Below are positions 1-8,556 of a stretch of DNA of 64,000 nucleotides, one piece after another. A program made the position numbers and the translations under genes. The notes under the pieces were generated by a model that saw only the letters and a program-made list of their open reading frames with translations, ran no database searches and had not been told where the DNA came from. The stretch's first letter is position 1; the number at the start of each line of letters is the position of its first letter. This stretch comes from Conexibacter sp. SYSU D00693 (lineage in GTDB: Bacteria; Actinomycetota; Thermoleophilia; Solirubrobacterales; Solirubrobacteraceae): contig NZ_CP070950.1 in NCBI RefSeq assembly GCF_017084525.1, forward strand, positions 2,480,001 through 2,544,000. Direction: 5' to 3'.

Positions 1-2277
1 TTCGGCGAGGACCCCGTCGCGATCTACCACGACCCGGACCTCGCGCCCGCCCACCACTACCTCGCGGCCTACCGCTGGCTCGACGAGGTCTTCGGTGCCG
101 ACGCGATCGTCCACCTCGGCAAGCACGGCACGCTCGAGTGGCTGCCGGGCAAGGGCCTCGGGCTAAGCAACGCATCGGCGCCCGACGCGTGCCTGGGCGA
201 CACGCCGCTCTTCTACCCCTTCGTCGTCAACGACCCCGGCGAGGGCGTGCAGGCCAAGCGCCGCGCCCACGCCGTCGTCGTCGACCACCTCGTGCCGCCG
301 ATGATGCGCGCCGAGACCTACGACGAGCTGGCCCAGATGGAGCAGCTGCTCGACGACTTCGGTCGCGCCGAGGCGCTGGACCCGGCGAAGCTGCCGACGC
401 TCGCGACGCGGATCTGGACGTTGCTGCACGAGGCCGAGCTGCACCGCGACCTCGGCATCGAGGCCGCCGAGCAGCCCGAGCTCGAGGAGTTCGGCGAGCT
501 CATCGAGCACCTCGACGGCTACCTCTGCGAGATCGCCGACATCCAGGTCCGCGACGGCCTGCACGTCCTGGGTCGCGTGCCCGAGGGCGAGCAGTTCCGC
601 GGGCTGCTGGCGGCGATCCTGCGCCTGGGTGCCCCGGGCTCGGTGCCGGGTCTGCGCCGCGCGATCGGCGGGGCCTTCGGGCTCGACGAGCCGGCGCTGC
701 TGGCCGATGCCGCCGCCACGCCCGCCGACCTGCCGCCGGCGCTCTTCGCGCGCTTCCCCGGCCCGGACCGCACGAACGCCGACCTCGTCGACCGCCTCGA
801 GGACGCGCAGCGCGCGCTGCTGCTGGCGCTCGAGGCGACGGGTTGGGACGCGGACGCCGCGACGCGGCTCTGCGCCGACGTGCTCGGCCACGAGGACGAG
901 GGCGTCGTCGCGGCGCTGCGCTTCGGCGCCGCCGACGTCGTGCCGCGGCTGCGGGGCACGTCGGGCGAGCTGGACGCGCTGGTCGGCGGCCTGCGCGGCC
1001 GCCACGTGCCGGCCGGGCCGTCGGGCTCGCCCACGCGCGGGCGCATCGACGTGCTGCCGACGGGGCGCAACTTCTACGGGGTCGACCCGAAGGCGCTGCC
1101 GAGCGACCTCGCCTACGACACCGGGACGCGGCTGGCCGACGCGCTGCTCGCGCGGGAGGTCGCCGACCGCGGCGAGCACCCCGAGACGGTGGGCATCGTC
1201 GTCTGGGGCACCGCCGCCATGCGCACGGCCGGCGACGACGCGGGGGAGATCCTCGCGCTGCTGGGCGTCCGGCCGACGTGGCACCAGGAGACGCGGCGGA
1301 TCACCGGCCTCGAGCCGATCGCGCTCGAGGAGCTCGGCCGCCCGCGCATCGACGTGACGGTGCGCATCTCGGGCTTCTTCCGCGACGCGTTCCCGGGCCT
1401 CGTGCACCTGCTCGACGACGCGGTCACGCTCGTGGCCGGCCTCGACGAGCCGGTTGAGCAGAACTTCGTGCGCAAGCACGCGCTCGAGGACCGCGAGCGG
1501 CTCCTGGCCGAGCTGGGCTCCGAGGAGGCCGCGTGGCGGCGCGCGACGACGCGCGTCTTCGGCACGCCGCCCGGCTCGTACGGCGCGGGGCTGCTGCAGC
1601 TCATCGACGTGCGCAACTGGCGCGACGACGGCGACCTCGCCGCGGTCTACGAGGCCTGGGGCGGCCACGCCTACGGCCGCGGTCTGGACGGCGTCGAGGC
1701 GCGCTCGGCGATGCGCGAGCAGTTCGCCCGCATCGACGTGGCGGTCAAGAACGTCGACACGCGCGAGCACGACCTCCTGGACTCCGGCGACTACTTCGCC
1801 GAGCACGGCGGGATGGTGGCCTACGTCCGCCACCTCTCCGGCGAGCAGCCGCGGGCGATGATCGGCGACAGCGCCGACCCCGAGCGGGTCCACGCCCGCA
1901 CGCTGGCCGAGGAGTCGCGGCGCGTGTTCCGCGCCCGCGTCGCCAACCCGCGGTGGATCGCGTCGATGATCCGCCACGGCTACAAGGGCGCCTTCGAGCT
2001 GGCGGCGACCGTCGACTACCTCTTCGGCTACGACGCCACGACCGGCGTCGTGGAGGACTGGATGTACGAGGCGCTGAGCGAGAAGTACGTGCTCGACCCC
2101 GACGTCCAGGAGTTCATGAAGCGCTCGAACCCGTGGGCGCTGCGGGCGATCACCGAGCGGCTGCTCGAGGCGGCCGACCGCGGCCTGTGGGAGCAGCCCG
2201 GCGACGGCACGATCGACGCGCTGAAGGAGACGTTCCTGTCCGTCGAGGACGACCTCGAGGAGGCCGCCACGCCGTGA
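1..2277 (+). CDS. cobN: Cobaltochelatase large subunit CobN (5'-truncated)
   Basis: This is the C-terminal 758 residues of CobN, the large subunit of the ATP-dependent cobaltochelatase that inserts Co2+ into hydrogenobyrinic acid a,c-diamide in late-insertion (aerobic) cobalamin synthesis. The reading frame is open from base 1, so the start lies upstream; full-length CobN is about 1200 residues. The family signature HLGKHGTLEWLPGK is visible at residues 39-52 of the fragment, followed by the conserved PFVVNDPGEG stretch. The stop overlaps the GTG start of the ChlI/ChlD-like gene by 4 bases, which fits the need for an AAA+/VWA partner. The product is probably cytoplasmic. A magnesium chelatase subunit H role is less likely in this corrinoid operon. 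Confidence 0.96.
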   Translation, partial: FGEDPVAIYHDPDLAPAHHYLAAYRWLDEVFGADAIVHLGKHGTLEWLPGKGLGLSNASAPDACLGDTPLFYPFVVNDPGEGVQAKRRAHAVVVDHLVPPMMRAETYDELAQMEQLLDDFGRAEALDPAKLPTLATRIWTLLHEAELHRDLGIEAAEQPELEEFGELIEHLDGYLCEIADIQVRDGLHVLGRVPEGEQFRGLLAAILRLGAPGSVPGLRRAIGGAFGLDEPALLADAAATPADLPPALFARFPGPDRTNADLVDRLEDAQRALLLALEATGWDADAATRLCADVLGHEDEGVVAALRFGAADVVPRLRGTSGELDALVGGLRGRHVPAGPSGSPTRGRIDVLPTGRNFYGVDPKALPSDLAYDTGTRLADALLAREVADRGEHPETVGIVVWGTAAMRTAGDDAGEILALLGVRPTWHQETRRITGLEPIALEELGRPRIDVTVRISGFFRDAFPGLVHLLDDAVTLVAGLDEPVEQNFVRKHALEDRERLLAELGSEEAAWRRATTRVFGTPPGSYGAGLLQLIDVRNWRDDGDLAAVYEAWGGHAYGRGLDGVEARSAMREQFARIDVAVKNVDTREHDLLDSGDYFAEHGGMVAYVRHLSGEQPRAMIGDSADPERVHARTLAEESRRVFRARVANPRWIASMIRHGYKGAFELAATVDYLFGYDATTGVVEDWMYEALSEKYVLDPDVQEFMKRSNPWALRAITERLLEAADRGLWEQPGDGTIDALKETFLSVEDDLEEAATP

Positions 2278-4328
2278 GCCGGGCAGTCGGGTTCCCGTGG
2301 AGCGCCGTGGTGGGGCAGGACGCCCTGCGCGAGGCGCTGCTGGCCTGTGCGGTCGATCCCCGGATCGGCGGCGTGCTGGTGCGCGGCGAGCGCGGGACGG
2401 CGAAGTCGACCGCGGTGCGCGCGCTGGCGCCGCTGCTGCCGGACGTCGCGGTCTTCGAGGACTGCGCGTACGCGGTCGAGCCCCGCGTCGAGTCCTGCCC
2501 GGACGGCCCGCACGACGGCTCGCGGGTGGTGGAGCGGCCGGCGCGGCTGGTCGAGCTGCCGCTGGGCGCGACGGCCGACCGCGTCGTCGGGACGCTCGAC
2601 CTCGACCGGGCGCTGGCCGAGGGCGCCGCGGCGTTCGCGCCGGGGCTGCTGGCCCAGGCCCACCGGGGGATCCTCTACGTCGACGAGGTCAACCTCCTCG
2701 CCGACCACCTCGTGGACGTGCTGCTCGACAGCGCGGCGCTCGGCCACGTGCACGTGGAGCGCGACGCGGTCTCCGTCGACCATCCGGCGCGGTTCCTGCT
2801 CGTCGGGACGATGAACCCCGAGGAGGGCGACCTGCGCCCGCAGCTGCTCGACCGCTTCGGGCTCTCGGTCGAGGTGCGCGGGTCGACCGAGCAGGACGAG
2901 CGGATGGAGGTCGTGCGGCGGCGGCTGGCGTTCGACGCGGACCCGGCGGGGTTCGCGGCCTCGTTCGCGGCCGACGACGCCGCGGTCGCTGCGCGCGTCG
3001 CTGACGCTCGCGATCGGCTGTCGTCCGTCCGGCTCGGGGATCGCGCCCTGGCGCTCATCACGAGCGTCTGCGCGTCGCTGGGGGTCGACGGGCTGCGGGC
3101 GGACATCGTGTGCGCCCGGACCGCGGTGGCGCTGGCGGCGCTGGACGGGGTCGACGAGGTCGCTGAGGAGCACGTGCGGCGGGCGGCGATGCTCGCGCTG
3201 GCACACCGGCGGCGGAGGGGGCCGCTGGAGCAGCCGGGGCTGTCGTCCGAGGAGCTCGACGACGCGATCGCGAACGCTGCTGGCGGGCCCGACGACGAGC
3301 CCGAGCCGCCTGGCTCTCCGAGTGGCGGGGGCGCGGGCTCGGGCGAACCGCGCGGTGAGGGAGGGTCGTCGTCTGAGCCGGCGCCGTCTGGCGTGGGCGG
3401 GGGTGGTCCTGCCGGCGAGGCGGGTGAGGGTCCAGGCCGGGCCGACGCTGACCCTGTCATCTCCGGCGTGGGAGACCGGAGTCAGCAGGGTCGCGGTGGT
3501 TCGGGGGCGAAGGAGCGGCGGGAGCGGGCTGCCGCGCCCGGCGTGGCGCCGCTGCTGGCGCTCGAGGGCCGGGGCGCGGGTGCGCCGGGCCGGCGCAGCG
3601 CGGCGGGTGGCGAGGGGACGCAGCCGGTGGACTCACGGCCGCCGCTGGGCGCCGGGGTCCGGGACCTCGCGGTCGCCGCGACGCTGCGGGCCGCGGCGCA
3701 GCGGCGGGCGACGTCCGGCGGGCCGGCGCTCGCGGCGAGCGACCTGCGCGAGCACGTGCGGGCGGGGCGGGAGGGCAACCTCGTGGTCTTCTGCGTCGAC
3801 GCGTCGGGCTCGATGGGCGCGCGGCGGCGGATGGCGGCCGTCAAGGGCGCGGTGCTCGGCCTGTTGCTCGACGCCTACCAGCGCCGCGACCGCGTGGCGC
3901 TCGTCACCTTCCGCGGGACCGGCGCCGAGCTGGTCCTGCCGCCGACGTCGTCGGTCGAGCGCGCCGCCGCGCTCCTGGACGACGTCGCCACCGGCGGGCG
4001 CACCCCGCTGGCCGCCGGCCTCGACCGCGCCGGCGCGCTGGTGGCCGCCGAGCAGCGCAAGGACCCGCGCCGGCGCGCGCTCGTGCTGGTCGTCACCGAC
4101 GGCCGCGCGAGCGGCGGTCCCGAGGGCCGCGCCGCCGCCGAGCGCTCGGCGGCGGCGCTCGCGCGCAGCGCCGGCGGCGTCGTCGTGTTCGACGCCGAGG
4201 AGGGCGCGGTCCGGCTGGGGCTGGCCCGCCGGCTGGCCGACGCGGCGGGTGCCCGCCTGCTGCCGCTCAGCGCGCTGCACCCCGCTTCCAGCACCATCCC
4301 GTCCACGGCCGCACGGAGCGCCGCATGA
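2274..4328 (+). CDS. Fused ChlI/ChlD-type chelatase subunit (AAA+ and VWA), CobN partner
   Basis: This 684-residue protein has an N-terminal AAA+ ATPase domain and a C-terminal von Willebrand A domain. Walker A is GERGTAKST at residues 38-46, Walker B ILYVDE at about 133-138, and a sensor-like GTMNPEEG at 178-185. A long Gly/Pro/acidic linker (about residues 340-430) leads to the VWA domain, whose MIDAS DASGS begins at residue 509. Combined ChlI-ChlD proteins act as the motor subunits for CobN in many actinobacteria, replacing the unrelated CobS/CobT pair of Pseudomonas. The GTG start overlaps the cobN stop (GTGA). An upstream extension of the frame lies inside cobN and does not look like protein. 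The function is inferred from domain content and position. Confidence 0.92.
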   Translation: MSRAVGFPWSAVVGQDALREALLACAVDPRIGGVLVRGERGTAKSTAVRALAPLLPDVAVFEDCAYAVEPRVESCPDGPHDGSRVVERPARLVELPLGATADRVVGTLDLDRALAEGAAAFAPGLLAQAHRGILYVDEVNLLADHLVDVLLDSAALGHVHVERDAVSVDHPARFLLVGTMNPEEGDLRPQLLDRFGLSVEVRGSTEQDERMEVVRRRLAFDADPAGFAASFAADDAAVAARVADARDRLSSVRLGDRALALITSVCASLGVDGLRADIVCARTAVALAALDGVDEVAEEHVRRAAMLALAHRRRRGPLEQPGLSSEELDDAIANAAGGPDDEPEPPGSPSGGGAGSGEPRGEGGSSSEPAPSGVGGGGPAGEAGEGPGRADADPVISGVGDRSQQGRGGSGAKERRERAAAPGVAPLLALEGRGAGAPGRRSAAGGEGTQPVDSRPPLGAGVRDLAVAATLRAAAQRRATSGGPALAASDLREHVRAGREGNLVVFCVDASGSMGARRRMAAVKGAVLGLLLDAYQRRDRVALVTFRGTGAELVLPPTSSVERAAALLDDVATGGRTPLAAGLDRAGALVAAEQRKDPRRRALVLVVTDGRASGGPEGRAAAERSAAALARSAGGVVVFDAEEGAVRLGLARRLADAAGARLLPLSALHPASSTIPSTAARSAA

Positions 4329-4918
4329 GCACCGAGATCGACGTCCCTCACACCCCCGACGACCAGGGCTCGGCCGAGCCCAAGCGCCGCAAGCCGCGCG
4401 ACAAGCCGCTGCTGATCGTCATCACCGGCCACGGCAAGGGCAAGAGCACCTCCGCCTTCGGGATGCTCCTGCGCTCGTGGGCCCGCGGCTACCGGTGCGG
4501 CGTCTTCCAGTTCGTGAAGTCCGGCAAGTGGAAGGTCGGCGAGGCCAAGGCGGCCGAGGCGCTGGGCGGCATCGACTGGGAGAAGATGGGCGACGGCTGG
4601 ACCTGGATCTCCCGCGACCTCGAGGAGTCCGCCGACAAGGCGCGCGCGGGCTGGGACGAGGTCAAGCGCCGCATCGCCGACGAGCGCTACGAGTTCCTCC
4701 TGCTCGACGAGCTGACCTACGCGATCAAGTACGGGTGGATCGAGGAGCAGGAGATCGTCGACACGCTGATGAACCGGCCCGGCTTCCAGCACGTCGTCGT
4801 GACCGGCCGCGACGCCCCGCAGGGGCTCATCGACGCCGCCGACCTCGTCTCCGAGGTCACCAAGGTCAAGCACCCGATGGACCAGGGGATCCGCGCCCAG
4901 CAGGGCATCGAGTGGTAG
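4325..4918 (+). CDS. cobO: Cob(I)yrinic acid a,c-diamide adenosyltransferase
   Basis: This 197-residue cytoplasmic CobA/CobO/BtuR-type enzyme transfers the 5'-deoxyadenosyl group from ATP to the cobalt(I) corrinoid. The P-loop GHGKGKST is at residues 35-42 after a disordered, basic N-terminus. Further family motifs are FQFVKSGKW, the Walker-B-like LLLDELTYAIKYGW and the TGRDAP segment. Length matches the family. The ATG overlaps the previous stop (ATGA), placing adenosylation directly after cobalt insertion in gene order, as in the late-insertion pathway. Confusion with the PduO or EutT adenosyltransferase types is unlikely because those lack this P-loop. Confidence 0.96.
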   Translation: MSTEIDVPHTPDDQGSAEPKRRKPRDKPLLIVITGHGKGKSTSAFGMLLRSWARGYRCGVFQFVKSGKWKVGEAKAAEALGGIDWEKMGDGWTWISRDLEESADKARAGWDEVKRRIADERYEFLLLDELTYAIKYGWIEEQEIVDTLMNRPGFQHVVVTGRDAPQGLIDAADLVSEVTKVKHPMDQGIRAQQGIEW

Positions 4919-5748
4919 CGGTCCTCGTCATCCCCGACGGCGGCGCCGAGCCCCGTCACGGCCGTGAGCCGACGTCGCTCGAGCGGGCGCGCACGCCCGT
5001 GCTCGACGCGCTGCGCGCCGCGGGGACCGTCCGGCGCGTGGCGACGACGCCCGCCGGCCTGCCCGCGGGCAGCGAGACCGGCATCCCGACGCTCCTGGGC
5101 GCGCCGCCGCGCGCGCCGGTGTCCCGCGGGCTGCTCGAGGCCGCCTCCGCCGGGATCGACGTCCCGGCCGGCGCGCGGGCGTGGCGCGTGGACCTGCACC
5201 GCGAGGACGGCACGCGCGCGACGGCCGGCGAGGCGCGGCGCGCGCTGGAGGACCTCGGGCTCCACCACCTGCGCGGCCACCGCGGCCTCGCGGTGGGTGC
5301 GACCGCCCCGCGGCTGCCCGCGCCGTGGCGCGTCTGGGGCGACGGCGCCGCGCTGCCCCGGGTCCTCGACGCCCGCACCGTCGTCGTCTCCGGTCCGGGC
5401 GCCGCCGCGGGCGCCGCGCGGATGCTCGGTGCCCGGTCGGTCGTCCCCGCGGGCGCGACCGGCGAGGTCCACACGAACCTGCGGGCCAAGCTCGCCGCCG
5501 CCCTGGCCGCCGTCGACGGCGGCGCCGAGCGGGTGGTCGTCCACGTCGGGGCGCCCGACGAGGCCGCGCACGCGCTCGACGCCGACGCGAAGGTGGCGGC
5601 GCTCGAGGCCATCGACGCCGAGCTGCTCGGCGCGCTGTGGGACGCCGCCCGCGGGGCCGGCGGGACCCTCACCGTCTGCCCCGACCACGGCACCGACCCG
5701 CGCACCGGCGAGCACTGCGGCGCCGACGTCGAGGCGGTGGCGGCGTGA
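4912..5748 (+). CDS. Short ApgM-like (alkaline-phosphatase superfamily) phosphatase/mutase in the cobalamin operon
   Basis: The 278-residue product resembles archaeal-type cofactor-independent phosphoglycerate mutase. The N-terminal IPDGG carries a probable metal-binding Asp9, TSLERARTPVLDAL corresponds to the TPLEaAkTPnmD motif, and PAGSETGIPTLLGAP corresponds to the PPGSD nucleophile-serine region. Near the C-terminus, VHVGAPDEAAHALD and CPDHGTDPRTGEH match the conserved metal-ligand segments. At 278 residues it is well short of the roughly 400 of ApgM, so the middle domain is reduced. The GTG start overlaps cobO by 7 bases. Housekeeping glycolysis seems unlikely here. A phosphatase acting on a corrinoid nucleotide or on threonine phosphate is plausible but unproven. 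Confidence 0.72.
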   Translation: MVAVLVIPDGGAEPRHGREPTSLERARTPVLDALRAAGTVRRVATTPAGLPAGSETGIPTLLGAPPRAPVSRGLLEAASAGIDVPAGARAWRVDLHREDGTRATAGEARRALEDLGLHHLRGHRGLAVGATAPRLPAPWRVWGDGAALPRVLDARTVVVSGPGAAAGAARMLGARSVVPAGATGEVHTNLRAKLAAALAAVDGGAERVVVHVGAPDEAAHALDADAKVAALEAIDAELLGALWDAARGAGGTLTVCPDHGTDPRTGEHCGADVEAVAA

Positions 5749-7106
5749 TCCCGCGCCTCGTCATCGCCGGCACGTCGTCGGGCGCCGGCAAGACGACGGT
5801 CGCCTCCGGCCTGCTCGGCGCCCTGTGCGCCCGCGGCGTGCGTGCCACCGGCTTCAAGGTCGGCCCGGACTTCATCGACCCCGGCTACCACGCGCTGGCC
5901 TCCGGCCGGCCGGGGCGCAACCTCGACGCCTTCCTCTCCGGCCCCGAGCTCGTCGCGCCGCTCTTCCGCCACGGCTCCGCCGGCGCGGAGGTCGCGATCG
6001 TCGAGGGCGTCATGGGCCTCTACGACGGCGCCTCGGGTCGTGGCGAGCTCGCCTCGACCGCGCACGTCGCCAAGCTCCTCGACGCCCCGGTGGTCCTCGT
6101 CGTCGATGCCGCCGCGATGGCGCGCTCGGTCGCCGCGATCGTCCACGGCTACGCGACGTTCGACCCGGAGGTCCGCGTCGCGGGCGTCATCCTCAACCGC
6201 GTCGGCTCGGAGTTCCACACCGCGATCCTCGAAGAGGCCCTCGCGCCGCTCGGCATCCCGGTCCTGGGCTCGCTCACCCGCAACGCCGACGTCGAGGCCC
6301 CCGAGCGCCACCTCGGCCTGGTCCCCGTCGACGAGCGCGTCGCGAAGGCCAAGGGCGCGCTCGCCAGCCTCGCCGCGCACGTCGCCGCCGGCTGCGACCT
6401 CGAGGGTCTGCTCGCGCTCGCCCGCACCGCGCCGGACACCCCGGGCGAGGCGTGGGCGCCGCCCGCGCGCGAGGCCGCCGACCCCCGCCGGCCGCGCATC
6501 GCCGTCGCGAAGGGCCGCGCGTTCTCCTTCCACTACGCCGAGAACCTCGAGGCGCTCGAGGCCGCCGGTGCGGAGCTCGTCGCCTTCGACCCGCTGCACG
6601 ACGAGGCCCTGCCGGAGGGCACCGGGGCGCTGCTGCTCGCCGGCGGCTTCCCCGAGGTCTTCGGCGCAGAGCTCGGCGCCAACGCCGCGCTGCGTGCCGA
6701 CGTGGGCGCGTTCGCGCGCAGCGGCGGTCCGGTGCTCGCCGAGTGCGGTGGCCTGCTCTACCTGGCCAAGGAGCTCGACGGCCACCCGATGTGCGACGTC
6801 GTCCCCGCCACCGCGCGGATGACCGGGCGCCTCCAGCTCGGCTACCGCGAGGCCACCGCGCCCAGCGACCACCCGGTCTTCCCCGCCGGCACGACGCTGC
6901 GCGGCCACGAGTTCCACTACTCGGCGACCGACCCCGTGGCGGGCGAGGCACCCGCGTGGAGGCTGCGCGCCCGCGGGACCGAGCGCGCCGAGGGCTTCGT
7001 CGTGGGCGGCGTGCACGCCAGCTACCTGCACACGCACTGGGCGGCGACGCCGGAGGTCGCCGGCCGGCTCGTCGCCGCGGCGGCCGCCCGGGAGGTCGCG
7101 GCGTGA
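5745..7106 (+). CDS. cobB: Hydrogenobyrinate/cobyrinate a,c-diamide synthase
   Basis: This 453-residue CobB/CbiA enzyme amidates the a and c side chains of the corrin ring, using glutamine and ATP. The N-terminal dethiobiotin-synthetase-like domain has the P-loop GTSSGAGKT at residues 9-17 and the KVGPDFIDPGYH motif. The C-terminal class I glutaminase domain has its nucleophile in AECGG (Cys334) and a C-terminal HASYLHTHW segment with the catalytic-type His. It is shorter and different in motif from the related CobQ, which is absent from the window. The GTG start overlaps the previous stop by 4 bases. CobB supplies the diamide that CobN and CobO use in the late-insertion route. Confidence 0.96.
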   Translation: MIPRLVIAGTSSGAGKTTVASGLLGALCARGVRATGFKVGPDFIDPGYHALASGRPGRNLDAFLSGPELVAPLFRHGSAGAEVAIVEGVMGLYDGASGRGELASTAHVAKLLDAPVVLVVDAAAMARSVAAIVHGYATFDPEVRVAGVILNRVGSEFHTAILEEALAPLGIPVLGSLTRNADVEAPERHLGLVPVDERVAKAKGALASLAAHVAAGCDLEGLLALARTAPDTPGEAWAPPAREAADPRRPRIAVAKGRAFSFHYAENLEALEAAGAELVAFDPLHDEALPEGTGALLLAGGFPEVFGAELGANAALRADVGAFARSGGPVLAECGGLLYLAKELDGHPMCDVVPATARMTGRLQLGYREATAPSDHPVFPAGTTLRGHEFHYSATDPVAGEAPAWRLRARGTERAEGFVVGGVHASYLHTHWAATPEVAGRLVAAAAAREVAA

Positions 7107-7825
7107 GCGGCGTCCTGATCGGTGTCGGCGTGGGCCCCGGCGACCCCGAGCACCTGACCCTCAAGGCGCTGCACGCCCTGCAGGCCGCCGACCGCGTCTT
7201 CGTGCCGGAGACCGACAGCGGCGAGACGCCGGGCCGCGCCGAGCGCGTCGTCGCGCCCCACGTCGACCCGCAGCGCATCACCCGCCTGCTCTTCGCCATG
7301 CGCGACGACGACGCGCGCTCGGGCAACTGGGACCGCGCGGGCGCGGCGATCGCCGAGGTCGTCGCCGCCGGGGGCACGGCGGCGTTCGCCACGATCGGCG
7401 ACCCCAACATCTACTCGACGTTCACCTACATGGCCCACACCGTCCGGGAGCTCGTGCCGGACGTCGAGGTGCGCACCGTGCCGGGCATCACGGCGATGCA
7501 GGACCTCGCATCGCGCTCGGGCACGGTCCTGGCCGAGGGCCGTGAGGCGCTGGCGCTGCTGCCCTACACGGCGGGCGACGACAAGCTTCGCGAGACGCTC
7601 GGCGTCGCCGACACCGTCGTGGTCTACAAGGGCGGGCGCCGGCTGCCGCAGGTCCTCGAGACCTTGCGCGACCACGACCGGCTCGACGAGGCGGTCTACG
7701 GCGAGCAGCTCGGCCTCGGCGACCAGGACGTGCGGGCCGCCGGCGAGCGCGACGGCTCGGGGCCGTACATGTCGACGGTGATCGTCCCGGCCAACCGCGA
7801 CGGCGTGCGCGGGGGCAAGCTGTGA
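7103..7825 (+). CDS. cobI: Precorrin-2 C20-methyltransferase
   Basis: The 240-residue product is a class III (tetrapyrrole) S-adenosylmethionine methyltransferase. The N-terminal GVGVGPGDPEHLTLKALHAL is the typical glycine-rich cofactor loop, and the mid-region GTAAFATIGDPNIYSTFTY is characteristic of CobI/CbiL C20-methyltransferases. It converts precorrin-2 to precorrin-3A, or the cobalt form if cobalt enters early. The start is the GTG overlapping the cobB stop, and the stop overlaps cbiQ. The sequence alone cannot say whether the metal-free or cobalt-bound intermediate is used. Confidence 0.94.
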   Translation: MSGVLIGVGVGPGDPEHLTLKALHALQAADRVFVPETDSGETPGRAERVVAPHVDPQRITRLLFAMRDDDARSGNWDRAGAAIAEVVAAGGTAAFATIGDPNIYSTFTYMAHTVRELVPDVEVRTVPGITAMQDLASRSGTVLAEGREALALLPYTAGDDKLRETLGVADTVVVYKGGRRLPQVLETLRDHDRLDEAVYGEQLGLGDQDVRAAGERDGSGPYMSTVIVPANRDGVRGGKL

Positions 7826-8556
7826 CGGTCGCCCACCTCGCCGAGGCCGAGCCGGTCGAGACCGTCGTGCACCGCCTGGCGCCCGAGGTGAAGGTCGCCG
7901 CGACGGTCCTGCTCGTCGTCTGCGCGGCGCTCGTCCCGCACGGCGTCTTCTGGCCGTTCGCCGTCGACGCGGCGCTGCTCGGCGCCGTCGCGCTCCTCGC
8001 GCGCGTGGAGGCGATGTTCCTCCTGCGCCGCCTCGTCATCGAGGTGCCGTTCGTCCTGTTCGTCGTGGCCCTGCCGTTCTTCGCCGAGGACCGCCACGAG
8101 GGCCTGCTGGCCGCCGGCGGGATCCTCTGCAAGGCGACGCTCGCGGTGCTCGCCACCGGTGTGCTCGCCGCGACGACGACCGCGCCGGAGATCCTCGCGG
8201 GGCTCGACCGGCTGCGGGCGCCGCGCCAGCTCACGGCGATCGCGGCGTTCGCCATCCGCTACCTCCAGGTCGTGCTCGAGGAGCTGCGCCGGATGCAGCT
8301 CGCGCGCGTCGCGCGGGGCGACGACCCGCGCTTCCTCTGGCAGGCGCGGGCGATCGGCCAGACCGCCGGGACGCTCGCCGTCCGCTGCTTCGAGCGCGGC
8401 GAACGCGTGCACGGCGCGATGCTCGCCCGCGGCTTCGACGGGTCGCTGCCCGTGTCGTCGCTCTCGCCCCGCGCACCGCTGGCCGCGTGGGTCGCCGTCC
8501 TGCCGCTGCCGCTGGTCGCGGCGCTCGCCACCGTCCTCGCGCGAGGTGCGGCGTGA
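7822..8556 (+). CDS. cbiQ: Cobalt ECF transporter T component CbiQ
   Basis: This is a 244-residue integral membrane protein with about five hydrophobic segments. It forms the scaffold (T) subunit of the CbiMQO energy-coupling-factor cobalt importer. The family's coupling-helix motifs are visible: RMQLARVARG at about residues 157-166 and ERVHGAMLARGFDG at about 194-207, which contact the ATPase. The partners are the CbiO domain in the next gene and CbiM at 11765. The GTG start overlaps cobI by 4 bases. Location is the cytoplasmic membrane. Confidence 0.93.
   Translation: MTVAHLAEAEPVETVVHRLAPEVKVAATVLLVVCAALVPHGVFWPFAVDAALLGAVALLARVEAMFLLRRLVIEVPFVLFVVALPFFAEDRHEGLLAAGGILCKATLAVLATGVLAATTTAPEILAGLDRLRAPRQLTAIAAFAIRYLQVVLEELRRMQLARVARGDDPRFLWQARAIGQTAGTLAVRCFERGERVHGAMLARGFDGSLPVSSLSPRAPLAAWVAVLPLPLVAALATVLARGAA

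Noticed and set aside
163-1977. 604-codon frame antisense to cobN
   Set aside because: The cobN frame is conserved and motif-rich; the antisense product has only biased composition (His/Arg/Ala/Val).
4956-7037. 693-codon frame antisense to the ApgM-like and cobB genes
   Set aside because: It lies opposite genes with clear family motifs, and no domain can be recognised in it.
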